DNA from: Paracoccus sp. N5
GTDB taxonomy: Bacteria; Pseudomonadota; Alphaproteobacteria; Rhodobacterales; Rhodobacteraceae
DNA length: 64,000 bases
Direction of reading: 5' to 3'
Assembly (NCBI RefSeq): GCF_000371965.1
Contig: NZ_AQUO01000001.1
Coordinates: 1,620,001-1,684,000, forward strand
Positions within the stretch are counted from its first letter, which is position 1, and each line of letters begins with the position of its first letter. Below are positions 36,174-44,464 of this stretch, one piece after another. The position numbers and the translations under genes were made by a program. The notes below the pieces were generated by a model. It was not told the DNA's origin. It worked only from the letters and a program-made list of their open reading frames with translations, and ran no database searches.

Positions 36174-36451
36174 TCGCGATCCTGATCCTGTCCAGCGCGC
36201 TTGCCACCGCGCCGGCCGGGCAGGAGCCGGCGCGCGACGCGCTGATCCGCGAGGCGACCGAATGGCTGCTGAACGGCGAGGACCTGCCGCGCGACCTTGA
36301 CGAGCGCCTGATGCGACTGTCCCCCTCGGACCGGATCGAGGCGCTGGTCTTCCTGCGCCGGTCGGGGATGCTGATCGGTCCGGCCTGGAGCGCCGAGCGG
36401 CTTCTGGCACCGGCCAAGAATCCGGCCAAGAACATGGAAACCCCGAAATGA
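36170..36451 (+). CDS. Small exported protein of the flagellar operon, unknown function
   Basis: A 93-residue product starting with GTG, which overlaps the motA stop (GTGA). It has a short hydrophobic leader (AILILSSALATAPA) and a hydrophilic helical body (REATEWLLNGEDLPRDLDER ... RIEALVFLRRSGMLIG). Its stop overlaps the flhA start by ATGA, strong evidence that it is translated. No homologous family recognised. It may act in the periplasm or as a small membrane-associated factor between stator and export genes. Confidence 0.62.
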   Translation: MIAILILSSALATAPAGQEPARDALIREATEWLLNGEDLPRDLDERLMRLSPSDRIEALVFLRRSGMLIGPAWSAERLLAPAKNPAKNMETPK

Positions 36452-38535
36452 GCCTTGCCGAGTCGAACCCGGGCATGTCGGTCGCCGCGCGGCCGCTGGT
36501 CATCACCGGCGTGCTGCTGCTGATCGTCCTGTCCATGGTCATTCCCTTGCCGGCCGGCTTGCTGGACGTGGGTATCGCGCTGTCCATCGCCACGGCGACG
36601 CTGATCCTGGTCATGGCCTCGCTGGTCGACAAGCCGACCGATTTCCAGGCCTTTCCGGTGCTGCTGCTGATGTCGCTGTTGATCCGGCTGTCGCTGAACA
36701 TCTCCTCGACGCGGCTGATCCTGACGCATGGCCAGAACGGCCCCTCGGCCGCCGGCCATGTCATCGAGGGCTTCGCCGAATTCGTCGCGGGCGGTTCGCT
36801 GCTGGTCGGGCTGACCGTGTTTGCCGTGATCTCGGTGGTGAACTTCATGGTCATCACCAAGGGCTCGGGGCGCATGGCCGAGGTTTCGGCCCGCTTTGCC
36901 CTGGATTCGCTGCCCGGCAAGCAGCTGGCCATCGACGGCGACCTGAACTCGGGCGCCATCGACCACGAGGAAGCCAAGCGCCGCCGCACCCGCGAGCAGC
37001 GCGAGATCAGCTTCTTCGGCTCGCTCGACGGGGCCTCGAAATTCGTCAAGGGCGACGCCATCGCCGGCCTGGTCATCACCCTGATCAACCTCTTCGTCGG
37101 CCTGGCGGCCGGCGTCCTGGTGCATGGCATGCCGGTCGGCGAGGCGATGACCACCTATTCCAAGCTGACCATCGGCGACGGGTTGGTCAGCCAGATTCCG
37201 GCGCTGATCACCTCGATGGCCGCGGCGCTGCTGCTGTCGCGCGGCGGCGCGACCGAGAACACCGCCGACCTGCTGTCGCAGCAATTCCTCAGCAACTGGC
37301 AGGTTCCCGCGGTCTGCGCCGGGGGCATGGTGCTGGTCGGGCTGGTCCCGGGCATGCCCACGCTGCTGTTCTTCGGCCTGGCCGGAGTTCTGGGCGCCGC
37401 TGCCTGGTTCATCCGCAACCGCAAGCCGATCCCGGACGCCGCCGAGACCTTGCCCGCCGAAGCGGCGGCCATCGCCGCGCCCCAGGCCCGCATCGGCGAC
37501 GTGCTGGACACGGACGAGATCTGCGTCGAGATCGGCGCCGGGCTGATCCTGGGCGCCCTGGATCCGGTGCGCGGCCTGGGCCAGCGCATCACCAACCTGC
37601 GGGTCCATATCGCACGCAGCTATGGCCTGATCCTGCCCGACGTGCGCATCACCGACGGCACCGGCTTCGCCGAGGGCGAATATGTCATCCGCCTGCAAGG
37701 CGTGGTGCGCGGCAAGGGGGTGCTGCGCCCAATGGGCGTCCTGGCCCTGGGGGCCGAGACCATGCTCGAAGGCCTGCCCGGCGAAAGCGTGCGCGAGCCG
37801 GTCTATGGCAGTGCCGCGCGCTGGATCGCCCCCGACTGGCAGGACGATGCCGCCATCGCCGGCGCCACGGTCGTCACCCCGATGGAGGTGCTCTCGACGC
37901 ATCTGATGGAGGTGGTCAAGACCAACCTGCCGGCGCTGCTGACCCTGTCCTCGATGCAGCGGATGATCCGTGAATTGTGCGGCGTTTCGGACGAACATCG
38001 CGCGCAGCTGAACCAGCGCTTCTTCGACAGCATGGTGCCGGACAAGGTCTCGCCCGAGATGCTGCTGGCGGTGCTGCGCGGCATGCTGGAAGAGCGGATC
38101 TCGATCCGCAACCTGGTGCTGATCACCGACGCGGTGCATGAGGCGCGCAATGCCGCCACGCCCGAAGCGGTCTATGAGCAGGTTCGCAAGCGCCTGCGCG
38201 GCCAGATCACCGAGCAGTTCCTGGACGAGGAAGGCGCACTGAACATCCTGCAGCTGCACCCGCAATGGGAGGCCGACATCGCCCGCGCCGAGGCCGAGGG
38301 CGCGCGAACCGGCGCCAGCGTCGTGCCGCAGATCCAGAAGCGGCTTGCCGAGGCGGTGCAGGGCACGCTGCGCGAACTTGCCCCGGGGCTCGAGGTGGTC
38401 ATCGCGGTGGCCGATCACCGCCGCCGCCTGATCCGCATGATGTTGACCTCGGCCGGGATCGCGACGCCGGTCCTGGGCCTCGACGAAATCGACCCGGCGG
38501 CACAGGTCAAGCTGCGGGGAACGGTGGCGCCATGA
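36448..38535 (+). CDS. flhA: Flagellar biosynthesis protein FlhA
   Basis: A 695-residue export-gate protein with eight N-terminal transmembrane helices (about 20-325) and the FHIPEP-type loop here seen as MAEVSARFALDSLPGKQLAIDG, typical of FlhA/SctV. The cytoplasmic domain (about 345-690) forms the nonameric ring that receives chaperone-substrate complexes. ATGA overlaps with both neighbours. Confidence 0.97.
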   Translation: MSLAESNPGMSVAARPLVITGVLLLIVLSMVIPLPAGLLDVGIALSIATATLILVMASLVDKPTDFQAFPVLLLMSLLIRLSLNISSTRLILTHGQNGPSAAGHVIEGFAEFVAGGSLLVGLTVFAVISVVNFMVITKGSGRMAEVSARFALDSLPGKQLAIDGDLNSGAIDHEEAKRRRTREQREISFFGSLDGASKFVKGDAIAGLVITLINLFVGLAAGVLVHGMPVGEAMTTYSKLTIGDGLVSQIPALITSMAAALLLSRGGATENTADLLSQQFLSNWQVPAVCAGGMVLVGLVPGMPTLLFFGLAGVLGAAAWFIRNRKPIPDAAETLPAEAAAIAAPQARIGDVLDTDEICVEIGAGLILGALDPVRGLGQRITNLRVHIARSYGLILPDVRITDGTGFAEGEYVIRLQGVVRGKGVLRPMGVLALGAETMLEGLPGESVREPVYGSAARWIAPDWQDDAAIAGATVVTPMEVLSTHLMEVVKTNLPALLTLSSMQRMIRELCGVSDEHRAQLNQRFFDSMVPDKVSPEMLLAVLRGMLEERISIRNLVLITDAVHEARNAATPEAVYEQVRKRLRGQITEQFLDEEGALNILQLHPQWEADIARAEAEGARTGASVVPQIQKRLAEAVQGTLRELAPGLEVVIAVADHRRRLIRMMLTSAGIATPVLGLDEIDPAAQVKLRGTVAP

Positions 38536-39290
38536 CCGAACTGGCGGCCGATCCGCGCATGATGCCGGCGCTGCTCGGGCTGTTGCTGACCTATTGCCGG
38601 GTGCAGGCCTGTTTCCTGACCTTGCCGGTGTTTTCCGAGCGCGCGCTGCCGGTGCGGGTGCGGGCCGCCTTGGCCATGGCGGTAACGCCGCTGCTGGCGG
38701 AAAGCGCCCGCGCGCCGGGCGAGGTCGAAAGCCTGCTGCATCTCGCCGCCCTGGCGGCGGGCGAGATCCTGTCGGGCCTGGCGCTGGGGGGGCTGGTGCG
38801 AATCTTTGCCTCGGCCCTGGACGTGGCGGCGACCGCCATCGCCTCGACCGCCTCGCTGTCGCAGCTGGTCGGCGTCGCGAATGAATATTCGCCGCATCCG
38901 ATCGGCAATCTGGCGCATCTGGCCGGGCTTGCCGTGCTGGTGGCCCTGGGCTTTCCGGTCCTGGCCTGCGATCTTCTGCGCGAAAGCCTGGTGCTGCGCC
39001 CCTTGGGGGACTGGCCGCAGATCGCCGATCTGCTGCCGAATGCCGTGGCGCTGATCCGGCAGAGTTTCATCCTGGCGATGCTGCTGGCCTCGCCCTTCAT
39101 CCTGGGCGGGTTCCTGTTCCAGTTGCTGTCGGGGATGATCAGCAAGGTGATGCCCAACCTGCCCATCGTCTTCATCGCCGCCCCGGGGGCCATCATGATG
39201 GCGCTGATCGCGCTGGCGGTGCTGACGCCCTCGATCCTGTCGGTCTGGTCCGGCGCGGTCCTCGATGTCTTGGGGGGCCTGCTGCGATGA
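38532..39290 (+). CDS. fliR: Flagellar export gate protein FliR
   Basis: A 252-residue polytopic protein of the FliR/SctT family with about six helices. ACFLTLPVFSERALPVRVRA, GEILSGLALGGLVRI and FILGGFLFQLLSGMISKVMPNLP match the family blocks. With FliP and FliQ it forms the helical export channel. Overlaps flhA and flhB by four bases each. Confidence 0.95.
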   Translation: MTELAADPRMMPALLGLLLTYCRVQACFLTLPVFSERALPVRVRAALAMAVTPLLAESARAPGEVESLLHLAALAAGEILSGLALGGLVRIFASALDVAATAIASTASLSQLVGVANEYSPHPIGNLAHLAGLAVLVALGFPVLACDLLRESLVLRPLGDWPQIADLLPNAVALIRQSFILAMLLASPFILGGFLFQLLSGMISKVMPNLPIVFIAAPGAIMMALIALAVLTPSILSVWSGAVLDVLGGLLR

Positions 39291-40390
39291 GCGAGGAAAG
39301 CGACGACAAGCAATTCGACGCCTCGGAAAGCAAGCTGCGCCGGGCGCGCGAGGAAGGCGACATCCCCCGCTCGGCCGAGCTGCAGGCCGCGCTGGCCTAT
39401 CTGGGCTTCTGGTTCGCGGTGCTTTTCGCGGCCGGCTGGGCGGTGCCGGGTTGGGTGCGCATGGCCGCGCGCGCCCTGGGCAGCGAGCCCTGGCCCGACG
39501 GGCAGGGCCGGTCGGTCATGGACCTGGCGCAAGCCATGGCTTCGCGCGCGGGGCTGGGGGTGCTGGCCGCGGTCGCGATCATGGCGCTGCCGGTGGTGCT
39601 GGGGATCGTGGTCCAGCGCTCGCTGGTGCTGACGCCCAAGAAGCTGCTGCCGGACCCCAAGCGCATCGACCCGTTCAAGAACGCGGGCCAGAAATTCGGC
39701 AAGACCGGGCTCATGACCTTTGCCATCTCGCTGGGCAAGGCGGCTCTGGTCGGCGTCGGCGGTTGGTTTCTCTATCGCGCGCTTCTGGACTGGCTGATGA
39801 ACGCCGGCGGCATGGGTGATCTGCAATGGGTCGAGGGCGTCGGGCTGGTCCTGCGCCGCGCCATCTGGCTGGCGCTGGGGATCGGCACCGTCTTCGCGGG
39901 GATCGACCTGGTCTGGAAGCGTCTGGAATACCGCAAGCGCCATCGCATGACGCGGCGCGAGATGCAGGACGAATACAAGGAAAGCGAGGGCGATCCGCAT
40001 CTGAAGGCGGCGCGCCGGCAGAAGGGCGTCGACATCGTGCTGAGCTCGATGCTGGCCGATGTGCAAAAGGCTGATGTGGTGATCGTCAACCCGACCCATT
40101 ACGCCGTGGCACTGGAGTGGAAACGGGGCAGCGGTCGCGCACCGGTCTGCCTTGCCAAGGGCGTGGACGAGGTGGCGCGCCGCATCCGGGAACGGGCGAA
40201 GGACCATCAGGTGCCGATCTGGTCCGACCCGCCCTGCGCCCGGGCCCTGCACGCCACCGTCGAGATCGGCGACGAGATCGCCCCGGAACATTTCGCCCCG
40301 GTGGCCGCGGCGATCCGCTTTGCGGAGGCCATGCGCAAGAAGGCCCGCGACGGCTGGGCGCCCGCGCCGCGCCGCAAGGAGGGGACATGA
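39287..40390 (+). CDS. flhB: Flagellar biosynthesis protein FlhB
   Basis: A 367-residue protein with four transmembrane helices (about 30-210) and a cytoplasmic domain carrying the self-cleavage motif NPTH at residues 268-271, which switches export from hook to filament substrates. The N-terminus EESDDKQFDASESKLRRAREEG is canonical. Last large gene of the rightward flagellar operon; ATGA overlaps on both sides. Confidence 0.97.
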   Translation: MSEESDDKQFDASESKLRRAREEGDIPRSAELQAALAYLGFWFAVLFAAGWAVPGWVRMAARALGSEPWPDGQGRSVMDLAQAMASRAGLGVLAAVAIMALPVVLGIVVQRSLVLTPKKLLPDPKRIDPFKNAGQKFGKTGLMTFAISLGKAALVGVGGWFLYRALLDWLMNAGGMGDLQWVEGVGLVLRRAIWLALGIGTVFAGIDLVWKRLEYRKRHRMTRREMQDEYKESEGDPHLKAARRQKGVDIVLSSMLADVQKADVVIVNPTHYAVALEWKRGSGRAPVCLAKGVDEVARRIRERAKDHQVPIWSDPPCARALHATVEIGDEIAPEHFAPVAAAIRFAEAMRKKARDGWAPAPRRKEGT

Positions 40391-40776
40391 CCCGCAAGAC
40401 CGCATCCCTGGCCGGGCTGGAGCGCATCGCCCGGTTGAAATCCGACCTGGAGATGCGCCGCTTCGCCGCCTTCCGCGCCCATGTCGAGGCCGCGCGCGCG
40501 CGCATCGGCCAGATCGAGCACGAACTCGAATCACTTTACCGGACCGAAGCGCCCTTTTCGGTGGCCGAAGCGCGGCTGGTCAACGCCCTGGCCGGAGAGC
40601 GCAGCCGCGCCTTGCTGAGCGCCGAGCGCGAGCTCGAGCGGATGCTGCCCGGCTATGAGCAGGCCCGCCGCTCTGCCGCCCGGGAATTCGGCCGCGCCGA
40701 GGCGGTTCATGGCCTGCGCGAGGACATGATCGCCCAGGCACGGCTGGAGCGGATGCGGCGCGACCATGACGGATGA
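40387..40776 (+). CDS. Coiled-coil protein at the end of the flagellar operon (FliJ-like size)
   Basis: A 129-residue, almost wholly helical and Arg/Glu-rich protein (RIARLKSDLEMRRFAAFRAH ... QIEHELESLY ... SRALLSAERELERMLPGYEQ). The length and antiparallel coiled-coil appearance recall FliJ, the export-ATPase stalk, but no FliJ signature is decisive. It overlaps flhB by ATGA, so it is co-translated. Calling it a flagellar export accessory is inference from position and shape. Confidence 0.65.
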   Translation: MTRKTASLAGLERIARLKSDLEMRRFAAFRAHVEAARARIGQIEHELESLYRTEAPFSVAEARLVNALAGERSRALLSAERELERMLPGYEQARRSAAREFGRAEAVHGLREDMIAQARLERMRRDHDG

Positions 40777-41036
40777 GCGTTCCGGATGGCAAAGTTCGCC
40801 CGGAGTTGCTGGCGTTTTGTTTGTACCTCGACGCCGCGAAGCGGGCTGTTTGTGAGTCCCGCTGCGGGCAGCAAGCCGAGCGCCCGGCGCGATCATGGCG
40901 CTCCGCTGAAGCCTCGATCCGAAAGCTCGTATTCCCCTTGCATGACCTCAGACATATCGTGCTTATAGTTCACGGGGATTGGCAAGAATCGCTGTTCCGT
41001 ATTATGGACGAATTGGTTCGGTTTCGGCTCGCGTAG
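40773..41036 (+). CDS. Doubtful 87-codon open frame after the flagellar operon
   Basis: An ATG overlapping the preceding stop (ATGA) opens an 87-residue frame containing CESRCGQQAERPARSW and HDLRHIVLIVHGDWQ. Composition and codon use become less GC-biased than in neighbouring genes and no family is recognised. The overlap is the only support; the rest of the 314-base gap to tetR looks like plain intergenic DNA that should carry the tetR promoter. Confidence 0.25.
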   Translation: MSVPDGKVRPELLAFCLYLDAAKRAVCESRCGQQAERPARSWRSAEASIRKLVFPLHDLRHIVLIVHGDWQESLFRIMDELVRFRLA

Positions 41037-41090
41037 GGCTTGGGTTTATCCGGCGCTGCTGTCGGGTGTGAGTTATGAGTAGGTGTTTGC

Positions 41091-41738
41091 ATGGGAATCA
41101 AGTCGCTTCCGGTGACGCGCGGCCGCAAGTTTTTGCAGGTGCTTGAAGGGGCGCGGACGATTTTCCTGCGCGACGGCTTCGAAGGCGCCAGCGTGGACGA
41201 GATCGCACGCCAGGCCGGGGTCTCCAAGGCCACGCTCTACAGCTATTTCCCCGACAAGCGCGTCATGTTCATCGAGGTCTTCCGCAACGAGCTGGCGCGC
41301 GAGACCGCCGATGCCAGCGCCCTGGTCGAGGTCGACCTGCCGGTCGAGCAGGTGCTGCCCTTCATCGTGCAGATCATCTCGGCGCATCTGATCTCGGAAT
41401 TCGGGCTGCGCATCTATCGCGTCAGCGTCGGCGAGGCCGAGCGCTTCCCCTCGCTGGCCCGCGAGTATTACGAATCCGGCCTGCTGCTGCTGCGCCGGCA
41501 ACTGGTCGGCTATCTGGAACGCTGCGTGCAGCGCCATGAATTGTGCATCGCCGATCTCGACCTGGCTGCCGACCAGCTGATCGAGCTTGCCGGCGTCGGC
41601 ATTCACAACCGCGCCCTGTTCCTCGGGCCGCAGGCGATCGACAAGGACCAGCTGCGCAAGGTCAACCGGGGTGCCGTGCGGATGTTCCTGGCCTGCTATG
41701 GCAGCAAGCAGGCCGCCCTGCCCGAGCCGGCGCATTAG
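41091..41738 (+). CDS. TetR/AcrR-family transcriptional regulator
   Basis: A 215-residue regulator with the N-terminal TetR helix-turn-helix (GARTIFLRDGFEGASVDEIA, ARQAGVSKATLYSYFPDKRVM, residues 18-60) and an all-helical ligand domain that includes a C-terminal TetR_C_7-like segment. It stands alone between the flagellar block and two lipoprotein genes, so its target is not evident. The first codons (MGIKSLPVTRGRK) are basic. Confidence 0.9.
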   Translation: MGIKSLPVTRGRKFLQVLEGARTIFLRDGFEGASVDEIARQAGVSKATLYSYFPDKRVMFIEVFRNELARETADASALVEVDLPVEQVLPFIVQIISAHLISEFGLRIYRVSVGEAERFPSLAREYYESGLLLLRRQLVGYLERCVQRHELCIADLDLAADQLIELAGVGIHNRALFLGPQAIDKDQLRKVNRGAVRMFLACYGSKQAALPEPAH

Positions 41739-41849
41739 CGCCATGGCACCGGCGCCACGCCCGGCGGCGATCTGCCGGGGGCGCTTCTCATTTGCCGACG
41801 GCCTGCTTATGATGCCGCGTCAGATCTTTTCGCACTGGATGACCGCCCG

Positions 41850-42188
41850 ATGACCCGAGCCCTGATCGCGCTTCTTGCCCTTGCCCCCCTTGCCGCCTGC
41901 GCGCCGGCCTATGCCCCCGAGCCCGAGCCGGTGCCCGCCGTGGCGCCCCTGCCGCCGACCCCCGTCGCCGGCGTCAGCGGCCTGGAATCGCGCGAGCCCG
42001 ATGCCTGCCACGCCAAGGATTACGTCGCGGCGCTGGGTCAGCCGGGCACCGTCATCTCGACCCTGGGCGTGACGCGCGAATATCGCGTCGTCGAATATCG
42101 CGGCATCGAGCCGCAGGAATACAACCCCCTGCGCATCGTCTTCCGCCTGGATGCGGCCGGCAATATCTACAACATCGACTGCGGCTGA
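41850..42188 (+). CDS. Small lipoprotein, I78-inhibitor-like
   Basis: A 112-residue predicted lipoprotein: lipobox LAAC (Cys17), then a Pro-rich spacer (PEPEPVPAVAPLPPTP) and a compact domain DACHAKDYVAALGQPGTVI ... LRIVFRLDAAGNIYNIDCG with two Cys. The Cys pattern and terminal beta-strands follow the peptidase-inhibitor I78 family, as does the next gene. It may protect envelope or secreted proteins against proteases, but inhibition is an inference from the fold. Confidence 0.7.
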   Translation: MTRALIALLALAPLAACAPAYAPEPEPVPAVAPLPPTPVAGVSGLESREPDACHAKDYVAALGQPGTVISTLGVTREYRVVEYRGIEPQEYNPLRIVFRLDAAGNIYNIDCG

Positions 42189-42198
42189 GGACGCGGCG

Positions 42199-42477
42199 AT
42201 GAAGGCCCTGCTTCTTCTGCTGCCGGTCTGCGCCTTGGCCGGCTGCGTCGAGACCGAAGCCCCGGCGCCCGCCCCGCAGCCCGAGGCCGACAGCTGCCAT
42301 GCCGCCCAGTTCCGCGGCCTGGTCGGCCAGCCGCGCGCGGTTCTCGACAGCATGAAGCTGCCTCAGGCGACGCGGGTGATCGGACCGCGGGATGCGGTGA
42401 CGATGGACCTGCGCCCTGACCGGCTGAATTTCGAGATCGATGGCCAGGCCGTCATCGCGAAGATCGGTTGCTACTGA
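42199..42477 (+). CDS. I78-family peptidase inhibitor lipoprotein
   Basis: A 92-residue lipoprotein with lipobox LAGC (Cys15). The mature domain SCHAAQFRGLVGQPRAVLDS, then RVIGPRDAVTMDLRPDRLNF and a terminal GCY, is a clear I78 domain (Cys-x-Gly type with the conserved DxRPDRLN stretch). Eleven bases after the related gene, probably one transcript, and followed by a strong terminator. Likely a tandem duplication that has diverged. Confidence 0.82.
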   Translation: MKALLLLLPVCALAGCVETEAPAPAPQPEADSCHAAQFRGLVGQPRAVLDSMKLPQATRVIGPRDAVTMDLRPDRLNFEIDGQAVIAKIGCY

Positions 42478-42483
42478 AGGAGG

Positions 42484-42507
42484 GGGCGCGGCGACCGCGC
42501 CCTTTTT
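42484..42507 (+). terminator. Rho-independent terminator after the I78-family genes
   Basis: GGGCGCGG (42484-42491) and CCGCGCCC (42495-42502) form a perfect 8-bp stem around CGA, followed by TTTTT. It lies six bases after the stop codon and marks the boundary to the decayed mobile region. Confidence 0.9.
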
Positions 42508-42615
42508 CTTTGCGGCGGGTGGTAAAAGGCGGGGGATGCGCATCAGCATCCTTGCGGCGGGGCCCGGCTGAAGAGCGTCGCTGCATGGGCCGTGCCAAGT
42601 AAAAAGTGATCCTCA

Positions 42616-42984
42616 CCGGACGATCCCGGCCGAGCGCATGAAGATGGGGATTGAGCACCGCGTGCCGCTGTCCCCGCAGGCGCTGGCGGTCGTGCACCGG
42701 GTGCGCGGCTTGGACGAAGTTCTCCATGATGGTGAAGAAGGGCGCGCCGAGGGGCGCGCAAGAGCCCATGAGCTACAATGCGCTTGCGGCGCTGTTCCGG
42801 CGGATGGGAATCAGTGGCATCACCGCGCACGGTTTCGATCTTCCGGGACTAGGCCAGCGAAAGCGCGCGGGCGAACGACACGGTCGCCGAAAAGTGCTTG
42901 GAGCATAGCGTGCACAACGCTGTGGACCGCAGACGGGAATTGATGGCGCTATGGTCTGATTATTCCCTGCCGCGCACGGGTTGA
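42616..42984 (+). pseudogene. Tyrosine-recombinase (phage integrase) remnant
   Basis: The C-terminal half of a P4-like integrase can be read in pieces. TIPAERMKM and HRVPLSPQALAVVHRVRGLDEV lie in one frame; PMSYNALAALFRRMGISGIT and AHGF in another. Then comes RD-stop-ASESARANDTVAEK, where TAG replaces the expected Trp codon, and CLEHSVHNAVDR and RRELMALWSDYSLP before the natural stop at 42984. The HxxR/Y catalytic region is therefore broken by two frameshifts, a nonsense change and a deletion. The N-terminal half is missing. Confidence 0.8.
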
Positions 42985-43320
42985 TATTATTCCGCGCCAC
43001 GGCGCGAAAATAACCCTTCAACAAATAGCTCCACACACCATGGATATTCAGTCATGTTCAGTCACTGAATTGAACGAGGGCCGGCGGAGAAACTGATAAG
43101 GGATATCGAGGCGGCGGCGATGCTGTCCCTTCGCAATCCACATTCTGGCGGCGGGTGAAGGGCGGGACTGTCTGTCAGCCTATCCCATTGGTCGCATGGT
43201 GCGGTGGCGCCAATGCGATATCGAGGCGGTTATTCAGCGTCCGCTTGAAGCGGGGGGCCGGACTCTGATGATTGGCTTCGAGCCGGGGGGCGGTAATGCC
43301 GGGCGGCCGCTCTTACGCTT
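42985..43320. other. Decayed mobile-element DNA with an operator-like repeat and an AlpA-like fragment
   Basis: About 335 bases without an intact gene. At 43047-43069 TTCAGTCA occurs twice, ten bases apart, and the second copy forms the palindrome TTCAGT-C-ACTGAA, which resembles a phage-type operator. At 43172-43237 the plus strand reads LSAYPIGRMVRWRQCDIEAV, the hallmark of AlpA/excisionase-like DNA-binding proteins, without start or full length. GC content is lower than outside. Confidence 0.5.
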
Positions 43321-43329
43321 GTGCAGATG

Positions 43330-43940
43330 CCCGCATATCTGATGGGTCTGGTGTCGCGGCGCGTGCGGGAATTGCAGGAGGCGGGCGAGCAGGCGCTCAA
43401 GGAATACATGGACGTCGTGGCGCATGAAATGGGCAAGCGCACGGGCACGCCCTACGCACCCGATGCGCAGCCGATGGGGCTGCAACGGCGCTCGGGCCGG
43501 ACGCATGCGTCGGTGACGACCTGCACCATGAAGGACACGGGGCGGCACGGAGACCAAGTTCATGCTGCCGGGCTATCTCAAGGCGCAGGAGTAGGGCGCG
43601 GTGATCCGGGCCAAGAATGGGCGCTATCTGGCGATCCCATTGCCGGCCGCGCTGAACGCGAATGGCACGCCCAAGCATTCCAGGCGCGGGGATGGGACAA
43701 TACGTTCATCATCAAGAGCCGGCGGGGCAATCTGCTGGTGGTGCGCAAGACGATGCATCGGGCGAGCGCGATGTTCAAGGAACGGCTGCGAAAAACCGGC
43801 ATGTCCTGGGACCGCTACGAGGCCTGGTTTTTCGCCGCGCCGCCCTTCCTGGACGGCGCGTATAGTCAAGGGATACGCCGGGTCAGCAGCGCGTCGCGCA
43901 GGATATCTACGATCTGCTGCCCCTTTCCCGGCTCGGGGGT
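43330..43940 (+). pseudogene. Phage tail-like (DUF6441-type) gene remnant
   Basis: One protein can be followed through three frames: LVSRRVRELQEAGEQALKEY, then GGTETKFMLPGYLKAQE-stop-GAV and IRAKNGRYLAIPLPAALNAN, then AWGWDNTF-like text with FIIKSRRGNLLVVRKTMHRA and SAMFKERLRKTGM. The block around GRYLAIP and the later VVRKTMHR resembles the DUF6441 group of tailed-phage proteins. At least two frameshifts and a TAG disrupt it. Family assignment is tentative; the gene is clearly broken. Confidence 0.6.
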
Positions 43941-44033
43941 GATGAAGCCGGACCAAGTTTTCCCCGGCGCCCCGGGGCCTCGATCGAACCGAGGAGCGCG
44001 GAGGTGGACTAGCGGGTCGTGCCAGCGTCATGA

Positions 44034-44464
44034 TCAACGCCCACAGCCGGAGCCGCGGTAGCTCAGCCCGTCAATCAGGTGGTTCGGGATCTCCTCGATC
44101 CGGACGCCCTCATGACCGCGCAGGTCGGCCAGCTCGATGGCATCTCCGTAATCCGGATCCGCGGCGAGCATCCACTCCGTGCCCTGGAAAACCGGGTCAA
44201 CGATCAGGGTTAGCTGCGCCGCGAAGGGGTTGACCTCGCCCGTCACGGCCGCGGTGATCGGCGAGATCAGCTGCTGCGCTGCCATCTCCAGCTCCTCACT
44301 GACGACCAGATATTTGGGCGTCAGGCCCATCGGCTCACCGTCGATGTCGGTCACCTTGCGCAGCGCGGCGCGGGCTTTCGCCAGTCCATGCTTGCTCAGT
44401 GCATCCGGAATCAGGTTGCCGCGGCTGGCGTGGAACAGCGCCTTGCCGTCCGCGAGTTTCGCGG
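44034..44464 (-). pseudogene. Phage major capsid protein remnant
   Basis: On the minus strand a frame reads LADGKALFHASRGNLIPDAL, SKHGLAKARAALRKVTDIDG, MGLTPKYLVVSEELEMAAQQ and DPVFQGTEWMLAADPDYGDA, the C-terminal part of capsid proteins found in Mu-like and transfer-agent-like prophages, often fused to a ClpP-type protease. Its 5' portion is cut off at 44464, where an IS66 fragment begins, and its 3' end degenerates after IDGLSYRGSGCG. Confidence 0.72.

Noticed and set aside
42478..42640. attL copy of the tRNA-Ser 3' end at the far side of the decayed element
   Set aside because: No stretch resembling the terminal 15-20 bases of the tRNA was found by eye in this region; it may have been deleted.
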